A DNA stretch of 8,483 nt. Origin: Planctomycetaceae bacterium. Lineage in GTDB: Bacteria > Planctomycetota > Planctomycetia > Planctomycetales > Planctomycetaceae. The stretch covers positions 1-8,483 of the forward strand of contig JAGQQT010000155.1 in assembly GCA_020426065.1 (NCBI GenBank), given 5' to 3'. The translations under genes were made by a program, and so were the position numbers. Of this stretch, positions 1-6,406 are shown piece after piece. The notes beneath the pieces are model-generated. The model ran no database searches. It had not been told where the DNA came from and worked only from the letters and a program-made list of their open reading frames with translations. Positions within the stretch are counted from its first letter, which is position 1, and each line of letters starts with the position of its first letter.

Positions 1-3
1 ATT

Positions 4-798
4 CTAGTGTGATGCATTTTGCTGCAGGAGAAATGCACCCAGCCCCTGCAGGGTATATGCCGGTCGATAGGTGGCAGGCAGAGTCAGGTGGGGTAACAAC
101 AACTCGGCCGCTCCACCGGTGATCAGGCAGATCAGGCTTTCGAGTGGAGAGATCACTTCCGTCATCCGCTGCACGATTTCGTTTACCGCTCCGACATGTC
201 CCCAGATGAGTCCACTGCGGAGAGCAGCGACCGTGTTTTTGCCGACGATCTCGGGTTCGGCTCCCAGAATTTCCCGGAGCGGAATCAACGGCAGCCGGTT
301 GGTGTAATCGTGCAGGGCATGTGCAGACAACTCGTATCCCGGCATGATCACTCCCCCCTGAAAAGTTCCGCTGGCATCAACCAGATCAATCGTGGTAGCG
401 GTTCCGGCATCAATGACCATGGCCGGCCTGCCAGGAAACTCCGTCGCAGCGGCGATCGCATTCAGGACTCGGTCCACTCCCACTTTTTCCGGAGCGTCCA
501 CCGCCAGGGGAAATTTCAGATCAGTAGCTCGCCGGATGACATGCGGGGCAGGGAAGGAATCAGGCCACCAGTCGGCCAGTTCTTCCAGCAACGTCAGCTG
601 TGAGCCCGAGATCGCACAATGGATGGATCCCTCTGCCTTAGCCATCAGTTCCTGGAGAGCTGTTTTTTGAAACGACTCTCCATTCGGCCAGACCAGTGTG
701 GCCACCGGGACAGGCAGTGCCTGTTTTTCCTGAGAGCAGAGCAGTGCGAATTTGATCCGCGTATTCCCCACATCAGCAACCACCATCCAGTCAGTCAC
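4..798 (-). CDS. coaX: Type III pantothenate kinase (CoaX family)
   Basis: Phosphorylates pantothenate with ATP, the first step of coenzyme A synthesis, in the cytoplasm. Seen, numbering from a GTG start at 798 (264 residues, normal for the family): the N-terminal phosphate motif DVGNT (9-13), GVDR (107-110) with the Asp expected to be catalytic, DAGTATT (130-136), GGVIMPG (148-154), the NTVAALRSGLIWG segment (188-200) and TGG (227-229). All hallmark motifs of the ASKHA-fold type III enzyme are present, so it should be active. The frame is open back to a TTG at 867, but those extra 23 residues look non-conserved. The GTG at 798 has a purine-rich ribosome site 5 bases upstream. An ATG at 786 (MVVADVGNT) is the other plausible start. 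The stop is TAG at 4-6. It is transcribed divergently from the small monooxygenase gene. Type III kinases are typically insensitive to CoA feedback (family knowledge). Confidence 0.95.
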   Translation of the reverse strand: MTDWMVVADVGNTRIKFALLCSQEKQALPVPVATLVWPNGESFQKTALQELMAKAEGSIHCAISGSQLTLLEELADWWPDSFPAPHVIRRATDLKFPLAVDAPEKVGVDRVLNAIAAATEFPGRPAMVIDAGTATTIDLVDASGTFQGGVIMPGYELSAHALHDYTNRLPLIPLREILGAEPEIVGKNTVAALRSGLIWGHVGAVNEIVQRMTEVISPLESLICLITGGAAELLLPHLTLPATYRPAYTLQGLGAFLLQQNASH

Positions 799-803
799 CC
801 GTG

Positions 804-813
804 CCCCTTTCCT
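804..813 (-). promoter_or_regulatory. Ribosome binding site deciding the coaX start
   Basis: On the minus strand this reads AGGAAAGGGG and ends 5 bases before the GTG at 798. That spacing fits the GTG better than the ATG at 786 (17 bases away) and far better than the TTG at 867, which lies upstream of it. It is the reason for preferring the 264-residue protein. Confidence 0.5.
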
Positions 814-931
814 GAAAACTCGTTTGTTCCGAGTTGAATTGTGTGGGGAGGCCTCTGTATTGTCCAATCAGTTTTCCCGTTGAGTTAAGAATCGTTGCAA
901 ACCCGGCCACACAGGTTTGAGGAGCTGAGGC

Positions 932-1219
932 ATGTTCTGTATTAATGTGATCCTGCAGGTTCAGGATCCCGCCCGGATTGATGAAATTCGCGATCATCTC
1001 CGCAGGGCAGGGGAGTTGTCACGCACCGAGCCGGGTTGCCTCGTTTTTGAGGTTGGTCAGGATCAGAATGATGCCGCATGTTTCGTGCTGACAGAACGCT
1101 GGGTGGACAAACTGGCTTGGGAAGTGCACAAAACGGCAGAGGCATTTACAACGATCTATCAGCCACTGGTCCTTCCCCACGTGGAACGGACACCCCATTT
1201 CTGCAACCTGATTCAATGA
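932..1219 (+). CDS. Putative quinol monooxygenase, ABM domain protein (YgiN-like)
   Basis: A 95-residue single-domain protein of the antibiotic biosynthesis monooxygenase (ABM) superfamily, which has a dimeric ferredoxin-like fold. Some members oxidise quinols or aromatic polyketides without a cofactor; others are heme-degrading or of unknown role. Seen: an N-terminal beta strand (MFCINVILQV), a helix with the REPG-like turn TEPGCLVFEV (32-41), and the typical E-x-W...H pattern ERW (55-57) followed by His66 and the helix HKTAEAF, then a C-terminal strand. The length matches the family (about 95-105). The start is clear: an ATG with GAGGAG at 919-924, 7 bases upstream. It is divergent from coaX and separated by 183 bases from the next gene, so probably monocistronic. 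The substrate cannot be told from the sequence, and the monooxygenase label is by family only. Confidence 0.8.
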   Translation: MFCINVILQVQDPARIDEIRDHLRRAGELSRTEPGCLVFEVGQDQNDAACFVLTERWVDKLAWEVHKTAEAFTTIYQPLVLPHVERTPHFCNLIQ

Positions 1220-1237
1220 GCCCGGCTCTCCGGATTG

Positions 1238-1258
1238 CCTGAAGCACAGGGTGTTTTT
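1238..1258 (+). terminator. Possible weak terminator after the ABM gene
   Basis: CCTG (1238-1241) can pair with CAGG (1247-1250) around a 5-base loop, followed by GTG and five T (1254-1258). The stem is only 4 bp, so this is weak. Its position 18 bases after the stop of the small monooxygenase gene is the main support. Confidence 0.25.
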
Positions 1259-1293
1259 CTGACTGAACCGTTTTTGTTGCCTTGCCGGTCAGG

Positions 1294-1299
1294 TATAAC
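1294..1299 (+). promoter_or_regulatory. Candidate -10 box for the aroDE operon
   Basis: TATAAC matches the sigma-70 -10 consensus at 5 of 6 bases and lies about 100 bases upstream of aroDE, in the only substantial gap before the operon. The hexamer 17 bases upstream (TTTTTG, 1271-1276) is a poor -35, so the call rests on the -10 alone. Confidence 0.25.
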
Positions 1300-1312
1300 T
1301 ACATCAGACCCC

Positions 1313-1328
1313 GCGGGAGCCTTCCCGC
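1313..1328 (+). other. Leader hairpin upstream of aroDE
   Basis: GCGGGA (1313-1318) and TCCCGC (1323-1328) form a perfect 6-bp stem with a 4-base loop, within the presumed aroDE leader. No T-tract follows, so it is not a standard terminator. It could stabilise the mRNA 5' end or be incidental. Confidence 0.3.
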
Positions 1329-1402
1329 AGTCGTAAACCCGTTGCCGAATTCTCCGGTACCTGGATCAGTGACAGGTTCCTTAACAGTAAGTGATTTGGA
1401 AT

Positions 1403-2893
1403 ATGATTTGTGTCAGTGTTGGTCGCACGCGTGTCAAAGCGATGCGTGCCGAGCATGTTGCCCTGAAAGAGGATGGAGCGGAACTGGTTGAGTTGAGACT
1501 CGACTGGCTTAAGTCACTGTCGGATGTATCCATGCTCTTGAAAGACCGTCCGACTCCGACGGTCATTACATGTCGTCGTGCTGAAGATCGGGGAAAATGG
1601 AAAGAGACCGAAGAGGAACGCCTGACGCTGCTGCGGAGTGCAATTGCTGCGGGAGTCGAGTTTGTTGATCTGGAAGTCGATGTTGCCGCCAAAATTCCCC
1701 GCTATGGCAAAACGCAACGCATTGTCAGCTACCACAACTTTGAAGAAACTCCAGACACCCTGGCCGACATTTACAATCGACTGGCCAGTCAGGATGCGGA
1801 CATCATTAAAATCGTCACCATGGCCAACAGCCCTGCTGATGGTGTGCGGATGCTGGAGTTGGTTGCCTCTGCCAATAAACCGACGGTTGGCTTCTGCATG
1901 GGTGAGTTTGGTCTGTTTACACGGGTGCTGTGTGGCAAATACGGAGCACCCTTTACCTACGCCAGTTTCAGCAGTGAGCGTGAACTGGCTCCCGGCCAGA
2001 TTTCCTATCGGATGATGATGGATCTGTATCGGCACCAGCGGATCAATGAAAAGACTGCCGTTTACGGCGTACTGGGAGATCCGATTGCTCACAGTTACAG
2101 TCCCCGCATTCATAACGATGCCTTCGAAGCGGAAAAGATCAACGCGGTTTATTTACCCTTTCGAATTTCCGAACAGCACTTTGATGAATCGATGCGGGCG
2201 CTGAGGAAAATTGGTGTCGAAGGTTACAGCGTCACCATCCCACACAAGCAACGGGTGATGGCTTACGCCGATCATCTCGAGCAGGAAGTGCAGCAGATTG
2301 GTGCGGCCAATACGTTGTACCGGAATGCCCGCGGGATCTGGTTTGGAGCCAATACAGATTACGAAGCGGCCAATACAACTTTGCGTAATGCGATTAAGGT
2401 TGCAGGCTGGCCGGACGGATCTATGAAGAACCGCAGAGCGTTATTACTGGGAAGTGGTGGTGTGGCCAGGGCGATTGGCCTGGGGGTCGTCAACGCGGGT
2501 GGACAGTTGACAATCGCTGCCCGCAACCGGGCCAAGGGGAAAGAGCTGGCCGATCATCTCAAGTGTCAGTTCTGCACTTGGGAAAACCGGGGAGCCCAGA
2601 ATCCTGATATCCTCGTGAACTGCACTCCAGTGGGGATGTTCCCAAACATGGACGAATCACCTTTTGAACAGAACTGGTTGCGGGAAGGGATGATTGTCTT
2701 CGATACGATTTACAATCCGGAAAACACCCTGCTGATCAAATTTGCCCGTCAGAGGAACTGCGTTGTCGCCAGTGGGCTGGACATGTTCGTTCAGCAGGCC
2801 GCCGCTCAATTCTCCTGCTTCACAGGACAGAATCCACCCCTGGAAACGATGAAAGCTTCGCTCCGGAAAGCGATTTCTCCGCTCCGTGATTGA
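1403..2893 (+). CDS. aroDE: Bifunctional 3-dehydroquinate dehydratase (type I) / shikimate dehydrogenase
   Basis: Catalyses two consecutive shikimate-pathway steps: dehydration of 3-dehydroquinate to 3-dehydroshikimate, then NADPH-dependent reduction to shikimate. Numbering from the ATG at 1403 (496 residues). Residues 1 to about 220 are a type I dehydratase: ELRLDWL (30-36), His111 in SYHNF (general acid/base), Lys136 in IIKIV (Schiff-base lysine), Arg174 and Gln199 near the substrate. Residues about 221-496 are shikimate dehydrogenase: HSYSPRIHN (from 230), VTIPHK with Lys282 as catalytic lysine, NTD with Asp319, the nucleotide loop GSGGVA (350-355), the NR of AARNR for NADP, and a C-terminal GLDMFVQQ. 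Both halves look intact. Such fusions are known in plants, chlamydiae and planctomycetes. An upstream in-frame GTG at 1391 lacks a ribosome site and would add four residues; the site before 1403 is also weak. aroK follows after 157 bases on the same strand. Confidence 0.95.
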   Translation: MICVSVGRTRVKAMRAEHVALKEDGAELVELRLDWLKSLSDVSMLLKDRPTPTVITCRRAEDRGKWKETEEERLTLLRSAIAAGVEFVDLEVDVAAKIPRYGKTQRIVSYHNFEETPDTLADIYNRLASQDADIIKIVTMANSPADGVRMLELVASANKPTVGFCMGEFGLFTRVLCGKYGAPFTYASFSSERELAPGQISYRMMMDLYRHQRINEKTAVYGVLGDPIAHSYSPRIHNDAFEAEKINAVYLPFRISEQHFDESMRALRKIGVEGYSVTIPHKQRVMAYADHLEQEVQQIGAANTLYRNARGIWFGANTDYEAANTTLRNAIKVAGWPDGSMKNRRALLLGSGGVARAIGLGVVNAGGQLTIAARNRAKGKELADHLKCQFCTWENRGAQNPDILVNCTPVGMFPNMDESPFEQNWLREGMIVFDTIYNPENTLLIKFARQRNCVVASGLDMFVQQAAAQFSCFTGQNPPLETMKASLRKAISPLRD

Positions 2894-2902
2894 ATTGTCT
2901 GC

Positions 2903-2937
2903 CGGGAACTCACAAGATGAAGCAGAACTGCTTCCCG
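2903..2937 (+). other. Two overlapping, mutually exclusive hairpins after aroDE
   Basis: GAAGCAG (2919-2925) and CTGCTTC (2928-2934) are a perfect 7-bp inverted repeat. CGGGAA (2903-2908) and TTCCCG (2932-2937) are a second perfect repeat that shares bases 2932-2934 with the first, so the two stems cannot both form completely. No T-tract follows, so a standard intrinsic terminator is unlikely. It may be a processing or mRNA-stability element between aroDE and aroK, or chance. Confidence 0.3.
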
Positions 2938-3019
2938 ATCTCACTGTGCTGAAAACTCAACCTGTCAGTCATCCTCATGTTTCACCGATTCCATTCAGAA
3001 ATCCTGTTCACTGCTGAGG

Positions 3020-3048
3020 GCGGAAACCGTTCTCGAGAGGGTTCCCGC
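3020..3048 (+). promoter_or_regulatory. Hairpin enclosing the aroK ribosome binding site
   Basis: Bases 3020-3028 pair with 3040-3048 in a 9-bp stem with one A-C mismatch (3024/3044) and an 11-base loop that itself holds the palindrome TCTCGAGA (3031-3038). The likely Shine-Dalgarno GAGAGG (3035-3040) sits in the loop and stem edge, and the stem ends 2 bases before the aroK ATG. Folding would be expected to hinder ribosome access, so translation of aroK, and of the coupled gene after it, may be modulated. The pairing is seen; regulation is inference. Confidence 0.35.
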
Positions 3049-3050
3049 TG

Positions 3051-3584
3051 ATGATCGTGACTCTGGTTGGTTATCGCGGAACCGGAAAAAGCTCGCTGGC
3101 TCCCCGGATTGCTCAGTCGCTTGGTTATCAACCAATCGACAGTGACCGCGTCATCGAACAGCAGGAACAGAAAACGATTGCTGAAATCTTTGCCGAGAGC
3201 GGGGAAGCCGGATTTCGCCAGGTTGAAGCGCGTGTCATGGCTGAACTGTATGATCAGGACCAGTTGGTGGTGGCCAGTGGAGGTGGAGCGATCCTCAACC
3301 CGATCACACGTGAAAAGATGCGGTCTGCCGGGCCGGTTTTCTGGCTGACTGCTGAGCCGGATGAAATCGTGCAACGTTTGCAGCTCGATCAATCCACACC
3401 CGAAACACGCCCTTCTCTAACCGGACTTTCGCCAGCAGAGGAAGTCAAAACCGTACTGAAGAAACGGGAGCCGATTTACCGGGAGGTCGCGCACTTTGAG
3501 ATTGCAACCATGGGGCAGACCATCGATCAGATCGTGGAGGAAATCCTGCACCAGATCTCAGCCTGGAAGGGAACTGAATCATGA
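3051..3584 (+). CDS. aroK: Shikimate kinase
   Basis: Transfers the ATP gamma-phosphate to the 3-hydroxyl of shikimate, the step that follows AroDE; cytoplasmic, NMP-kinase fold. The 177-residue length is normal. Seen: Walker A GYRGTGKSS (7-15), DSDR (30-33) for Mg and shikimate, FRxxE with Arg56, the GGG loop (77-79) of Walker B/shikimate binding, lid Arg120 in TRPSL, and Arg139 in KREPIYRE, the usual R-x-P-x-Y motif contacting shikimate. All key residues are present. The ATG start gives the standard distance to Walker A and has GAGAGG about 10 bases upstream. The stop (TGA 3582-3584) overlaps the ATG of the next gene (ATGA), implying translational coupling with the prepilin peptidase. With aroDE upstream, three consecutive shikimate-pathway activities are encoded in 2.2 kb. 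Confidence 0.94.
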   Translation: MIVTLVGYRGTGKSSLAPRIAQSLGYQPIDSDRVIEQQEQKTIAEIFAESGEAGFRQVEARVMAELYDQDQLVVASGGGAILNPITREKMRSAGPVFWLTAEPDEIVQRLQLDQSTPETRPSLTGLSPAEEVKTVLKKREPIYREVAHFEIATMGQTIDQIVEEILHQISAWKGTES

Positions 3585-4876
3585 CGATGGTTACCTACTG
3601 GATCCTGGTAGCGATGATGTTTGTGGCGGGTCTGTTTCTGGCACGATTTCTGAATCGCTGCATTGCCCGACTGCCGGATGAGTTTCATGTCATCCCCGCC
3701 TGGAAACGGGTCTTTTCCCGGGAACCTCGCGTAGGACATTATCCGCCGGACCGCTGGTATCACATCCTCCCCCTGATTGGGACTGGCACTATTGTGGGAC
3801 GATCTCCTTACAGTGGTCGTCGCATCCGCTCCCGTGAAGTGGGACTGGAACTGCTGAATGGTCTGCTGGTTGTTGCCACATTCGTCTGTCTGATTCCGCC
3901 TGAGATCTGGGGCGGACCTGCTGAGGCAACCGTCGTGGGACGCCCCTGGGCGGGGAGCCTGTTTGGCTGGCAGTCGGTCAGCCCCATGTTTATCTGGGGC
4001 CGTTTTCTTTATTTTCTGGCCCTGGTTGAGCTGCTGTTTGTCGCAACGTTTATCGATTTTGATCTGTGGATCATTCCGGACGGCATTACAGTTCCGGGCA
4101 TGGTGATCGGTTTTCTCGGGCAGGCGCTGGGGCTTGGTTTTTTTCTGAGTCCACTCTGGATTCAGGATCCTCACTTCGTGTCAATGACGCAGGAAGCCTT
4201 TCCCATCCTGCAGTTCTGGCCGATCCAGAGAGAATTGCCGCAGTGGGTCTTTTACAACCACACCTGGCACGCGCTGGCGGTTTCGCTGGCTGGCTTTCTG
4301 GTGGGTGGAGGGATTGTCTGGGCGGTGCGGATCATTGGTGCCCTGGTCTTGAAACGGGAAGCGATGGGCTTTGGCGATGTGATCCTGATGGCCATGATCG
4401 GCAGCTTTATCGGCTGGCAACCGGTTATCATTGTCTTCTTTCTGGCTCCACTGATGGCACTGATAGTGATCGCTTCCATCACGATGCTGCGGACACTTTC
4501 GATTGCCAAATTTCCTGCGGAGTTGCCCTACGGACCTTATCTCTCCCTCGCCACGCTCGTTGTGCTGGGAACATGGAAATGGATTGGTCCGGAATTTGGT
4601 CGCATTTTCCTGGCGGGGCCGGTCCTCATCTTACTGGCCGGACTGATGCTCGTCTTTCTGATGATCTGCCTCTGGCTGATCCAGATCATCAAGCGACTGA
4701 TCGGAATTGAAGACTATTGGGAAGACGAGTCCGGCTGGCGAAACGCGGACCAGATGTTGTTCTACATGGGAAAGCATCACAATCCAGACCGTCAAACCTG
4801 GCAGCGCGAAACCTGGCCCGGAAAGGCCGCTTCACGTGGTCAACTGGTGCAGCAGCACTGGCAGCAGCCCCGGTGA
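3581..4876 (+). CDS. Prepilin peptidase, A24 family (type IV pilin / type II secretion leader peptidase)
   Basis: Inner-membrane aspartic peptidase that removes the leader of prepilins or pseudopilins; many homologues also N-methylate the new end. Seen in 431 residues: an N-terminal membrane segment (about 5-24) followed by N-R-C-I-A-R-L-P (25-32), typical of the family; a domain ending in LELLNG (89-94); FIDFDLWIIPDG (157-168) with the first catalytic Asp at 159 or 161; GFGD with Asp266, the second catalytic Asp; then several hydrophobic segments to about 360 and a charged, soluble tail of about 70 residues. Differences from the classic PilD/PulO type: the Cys-x-x-Cys zinc pairs are absent (RSPYSGRR at 74-81 stands where CPYC usually does), and the protein is longer than the usual 250-290 residues. 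The start is fixed by the 4-base overlap with aroK. No pilin gene is visible here, so its substrate is unknown. Confidence 0.85.
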   Translation: MTMVTYWILVAMMFVAGLFLARFLNRCIARLPDEFHVIPAWKRVFSREPRVGHYPPDRWYHILPLIGTGTIVGRSPYSGRRIRSREVGLELLNGLLVVATFVCLIPPEIWGGPAEATVVGRPWAGSLFGWQSVSPMFIWGRFLYFLALVELLFVATFIDFDLWIIPDGITVPGMVIGFLGQALGLGFFLSPLWIQDPHFVSMTQEAFPILQFWPIQRELPQWVFYNHTWHALAVSLAGFLVGGGIVWAVRIIGALVLKREAMGFGDVILMAMIGSFIGWQPVIIVFFLAPLMALIVIASITMLRTLSIAKFPAELPYGPYLSLATLVVLGTWKWIGPEFGRIFLAGPVLILLAGLMLVFLMICLWLIQIIKRLIGIEDYWEDESGWRNADQMLFYMGKHHNPDRQTWQRETWPGKAASRGQLVQQHWQQPR

Positions 4877-4923
4877 GGTGTACTTGTCTGCCGCTTGATG
4901 TCTGGTACGATCTCTCGTGAATT

Positions 4924-4946
4924 CACTGCTGGGCAAGCCAGCAGTG
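4924..4946 (+). repeat. Perfect palindromic hairpin after the prepilin peptidase gene
   Basis: CACTGCTGG (4924-4932) and CCAGCAGTG (4938-4946) are perfectly complementary around the 5-base loop GCAAG. No run of T follows (GCACACTTTG), so it is at best an atypical terminator for the aroDE-aroK-peptidase operon. Its compact, perfect form is like the short intergenic palindromes that recur in many genomes. I have an unverified impression that similar CTGCTGG/CCAGCAG hairpins recur in planctomycetes. Confidence 0.55.
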
Positions 4947-5016
4947 GCACACTTTGACTGACATTGAGCGATTTGTCTCGGCCTACTGTGGGTGGCGCAA
5001 CGTGTTGGGGATAGGT

Positions 5017-5024
5017 GGAGGTGA
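5017..5024 (+). promoter_or_regulatory. Very strong ribosome binding site of the portal gene
   Basis: GGAGGTGA is a full 8-base match to the 16S rRNA anti-Shine-Dalgarno and lies 5 bases before the ATG at 5030. It rules out the in-frame GTG at 5015, which would put the initiation site inside this motif. The other genes in the window have weaker sites, so the phage gene appears set for high translation. Confidence 0.8.
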
Positions 5025-5029
5025 GTTTT

Positions 5030-6406
5030 ATGTGGGGTTATGTGCGGGATCGGTTGGCGGTGATGCGGATGCGGGCGGCGGCGGAGCGGCGGGTGCAGGA
5101 GCGGCTGGCTGAGTTGGTGGAGAGTCGAGCGGAGATTTCAGAAGGGGGAACCTGGATTTCTGTGGGGAGCGGGAAGGAGGGTTGGACCAATGAGGAGCGA
5201 AGAGCGTTTCGGGATCGGGCACGGGCAGTGGTGCGTGAGAATCCGCATGCACGGAATATTTTGCGTCTACTGGAAGCGTATGTGGTTGGTGACGGGTTGA
5301 AATTGACGCTGCGAAGTCGCGGAGAAGATGAGGGTGAGACTGCTTCGGGAAGAATGACGGAGTTGTGGGAAGAGTTTCTGGAGGCGAATGGTGAGCATTT
5401 CAGTTATGGAGAATTTGCACGGCGGGTATGGCGTGACGGGGAATGCTTTGTGCGGATCTTTGAGCAGGCGACATGGCCACCGGAAATTCGCTTTGTGGAT
5501 CCGGAACGGGTGAGAGGTATTGCTGGTGATGTCGACGATGATGGCGTGGTGAGTGAGCTGGATGATGTTGAGAAGGTGCTGGGCTATCGGGTTTATCATC
5601 GCGATGGTGGCGATGATCTGTTTGAGGTTGTTCCGGCCGATCGGATGCTGCATGTGAAATATGGAGTGGACACGAATGAACGTCGAGGGATGAGTTTCTT
5701 TGCCTCGCTGGTGGATGGTCTGGAGCGCTATGGGCAATGGCAGGAGACGGAGCTGGCAGCGCGAAAGCTGCAGTCTTCGATTGTGCTGTGGCGGAAAGTT
5801 CAGGGTGGATTGAGCCAGGCTCAGGATGTGTTGAGCCGGGCCTCGAGCGGGGTTGTGAGAGATGGTGATGGTATGCGGAGTGAACGGATTCGTCCGGGAT
5901 CGATTGTGACGACCTCGACGGGAACGGAGATGAAGTTTCTGCAGCCGGACACGAATTTCGGAGATGCGGTTCCATTGGGTCGAATGTTGCTTCTATGTGT
6001 GGCGGCGGGAGCGGGGCTGCCGGAATTCATGCTGACGGGTGATGCTTCGAACGGGAATTATGCCTCGACGATGATTGCGGAAGGTCCGGCGGTGAAGTTG
6101 TTTCGGAATGAACAGCGGTTGATTTCGGAAGGGCTGGGTCGGTTGTGGAAGCTGGTGATGGATCAGGGCGTTGAGACTGGTGTGCTGGATTCGAGAGAGC
6201 TGCGGAAGGTGGAACGGTGCTGGGTGTATCCGGAACTGGTGAGTCGTGATCGGCCGCGGGAACGGGAAGTTGATGTGCGTTTGATTGAGGCGGGAGTGTT
6301 GAGTCGGGCAGAGGTGCAGCGGCGTGAGAAACTGGATCCACGCCAGGTTGAAGAGGAGCTGGCGAAAGAGATATTGAAGGGAGGGGACGATGTGGGGGAT
6401 GCGTAG
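5030..6406 (+). CDS. Phage portal protein, lambda family (Phage_portal_2)
   Basis: Forms the dodecameric ring at one capsid vertex through which DNA enters and leaves, and to which terminase and tail attach. 458 residues from the ATG at 5030; lambda portal proteins and relatives are about 450-530. Seen: a basic helical N-terminus, NPHARNILRLLEAYVVGDGL (71-90), FSYGEFARRVWRDGECFVRIFE (124-145), IRFVDPERVRG (153-163), ADRMLHVKYGVDTNERRGMSFF (203-224) in the family's clip/stem region, GLPEFMLTGDASNGNYASTMIAEGP (329-353), and a C-terminal helical segment ending in acidic residues. No disruption is seen. It overlaps the next gene by 17 bases. The gene has a strongly G-biased coding strand, unlike the aro genes. 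No terminase or gpW-like gene precedes it: the previous gene is a chromosomal prepilin peptidase. It could belong to a prophage, a gene-transfer-agent-like cluster or a relic. Confidence 0.88.
   Translation: MWGYVRDRLAVMRMRAAAERRVQERLAELVESRAEISEGGTWISVGSGKEGWTNEERRAFRDRARAVVRENPHARNILRLLEAYVVGDGLKLTLRSRGEDEGETASGRMTELWEEFLEANGEHFSYGEFARRVWRDGECFVRIFEQATWPPEIRFVDPERVRGIAGDVDDDGVVSELDDVEKVLGYRVYHRDGGDDLFEVVPADRMLHVKYGVDTNERRGMSFFASLVDGLERYGQWQETELAARKLQSSIVLWRKVQGGLSQAQDVLSRASSGVVRDGDGMRSERIRPGSIVTTSTGTEMKFLQPDTNFGDAVPLGRMLLLCVAAGAGLPEFMLTGDASNGNYASTMIAEGPAVKLFRNEQRLISEGLGRLWKLVMDQGVETGVLDSRELRKVERCWVYPELVSRDRPREREVDVRLIEAGVLSRAEVQRREKLDPRQVEEELAKEILKGGDDVGDA

Noticed and set aside
1514..2113. 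Antisense open frame of about 199 codons opposite aroDE
   Set aside because: It lies fully opposite a gene with all expected catalytic motifs, shows no family signature, and has no plausible ribosome site.
3527..4174. Antisense open frame of about 215 codons opposite aroK and the prepilin peptidase
   Set aside because: Low-complexity polar translation without motifs, fully opposite convincing genes.
4955..5108. Short plus-strand frame from a TTG at about 4955 overlapping the portal start, considered as a terminase remnant or leader peptide
   Set aside because: It turns into Gly/Ala-rich out-of-frame reading of the portal gene and has no terminase motif or ribosome site.
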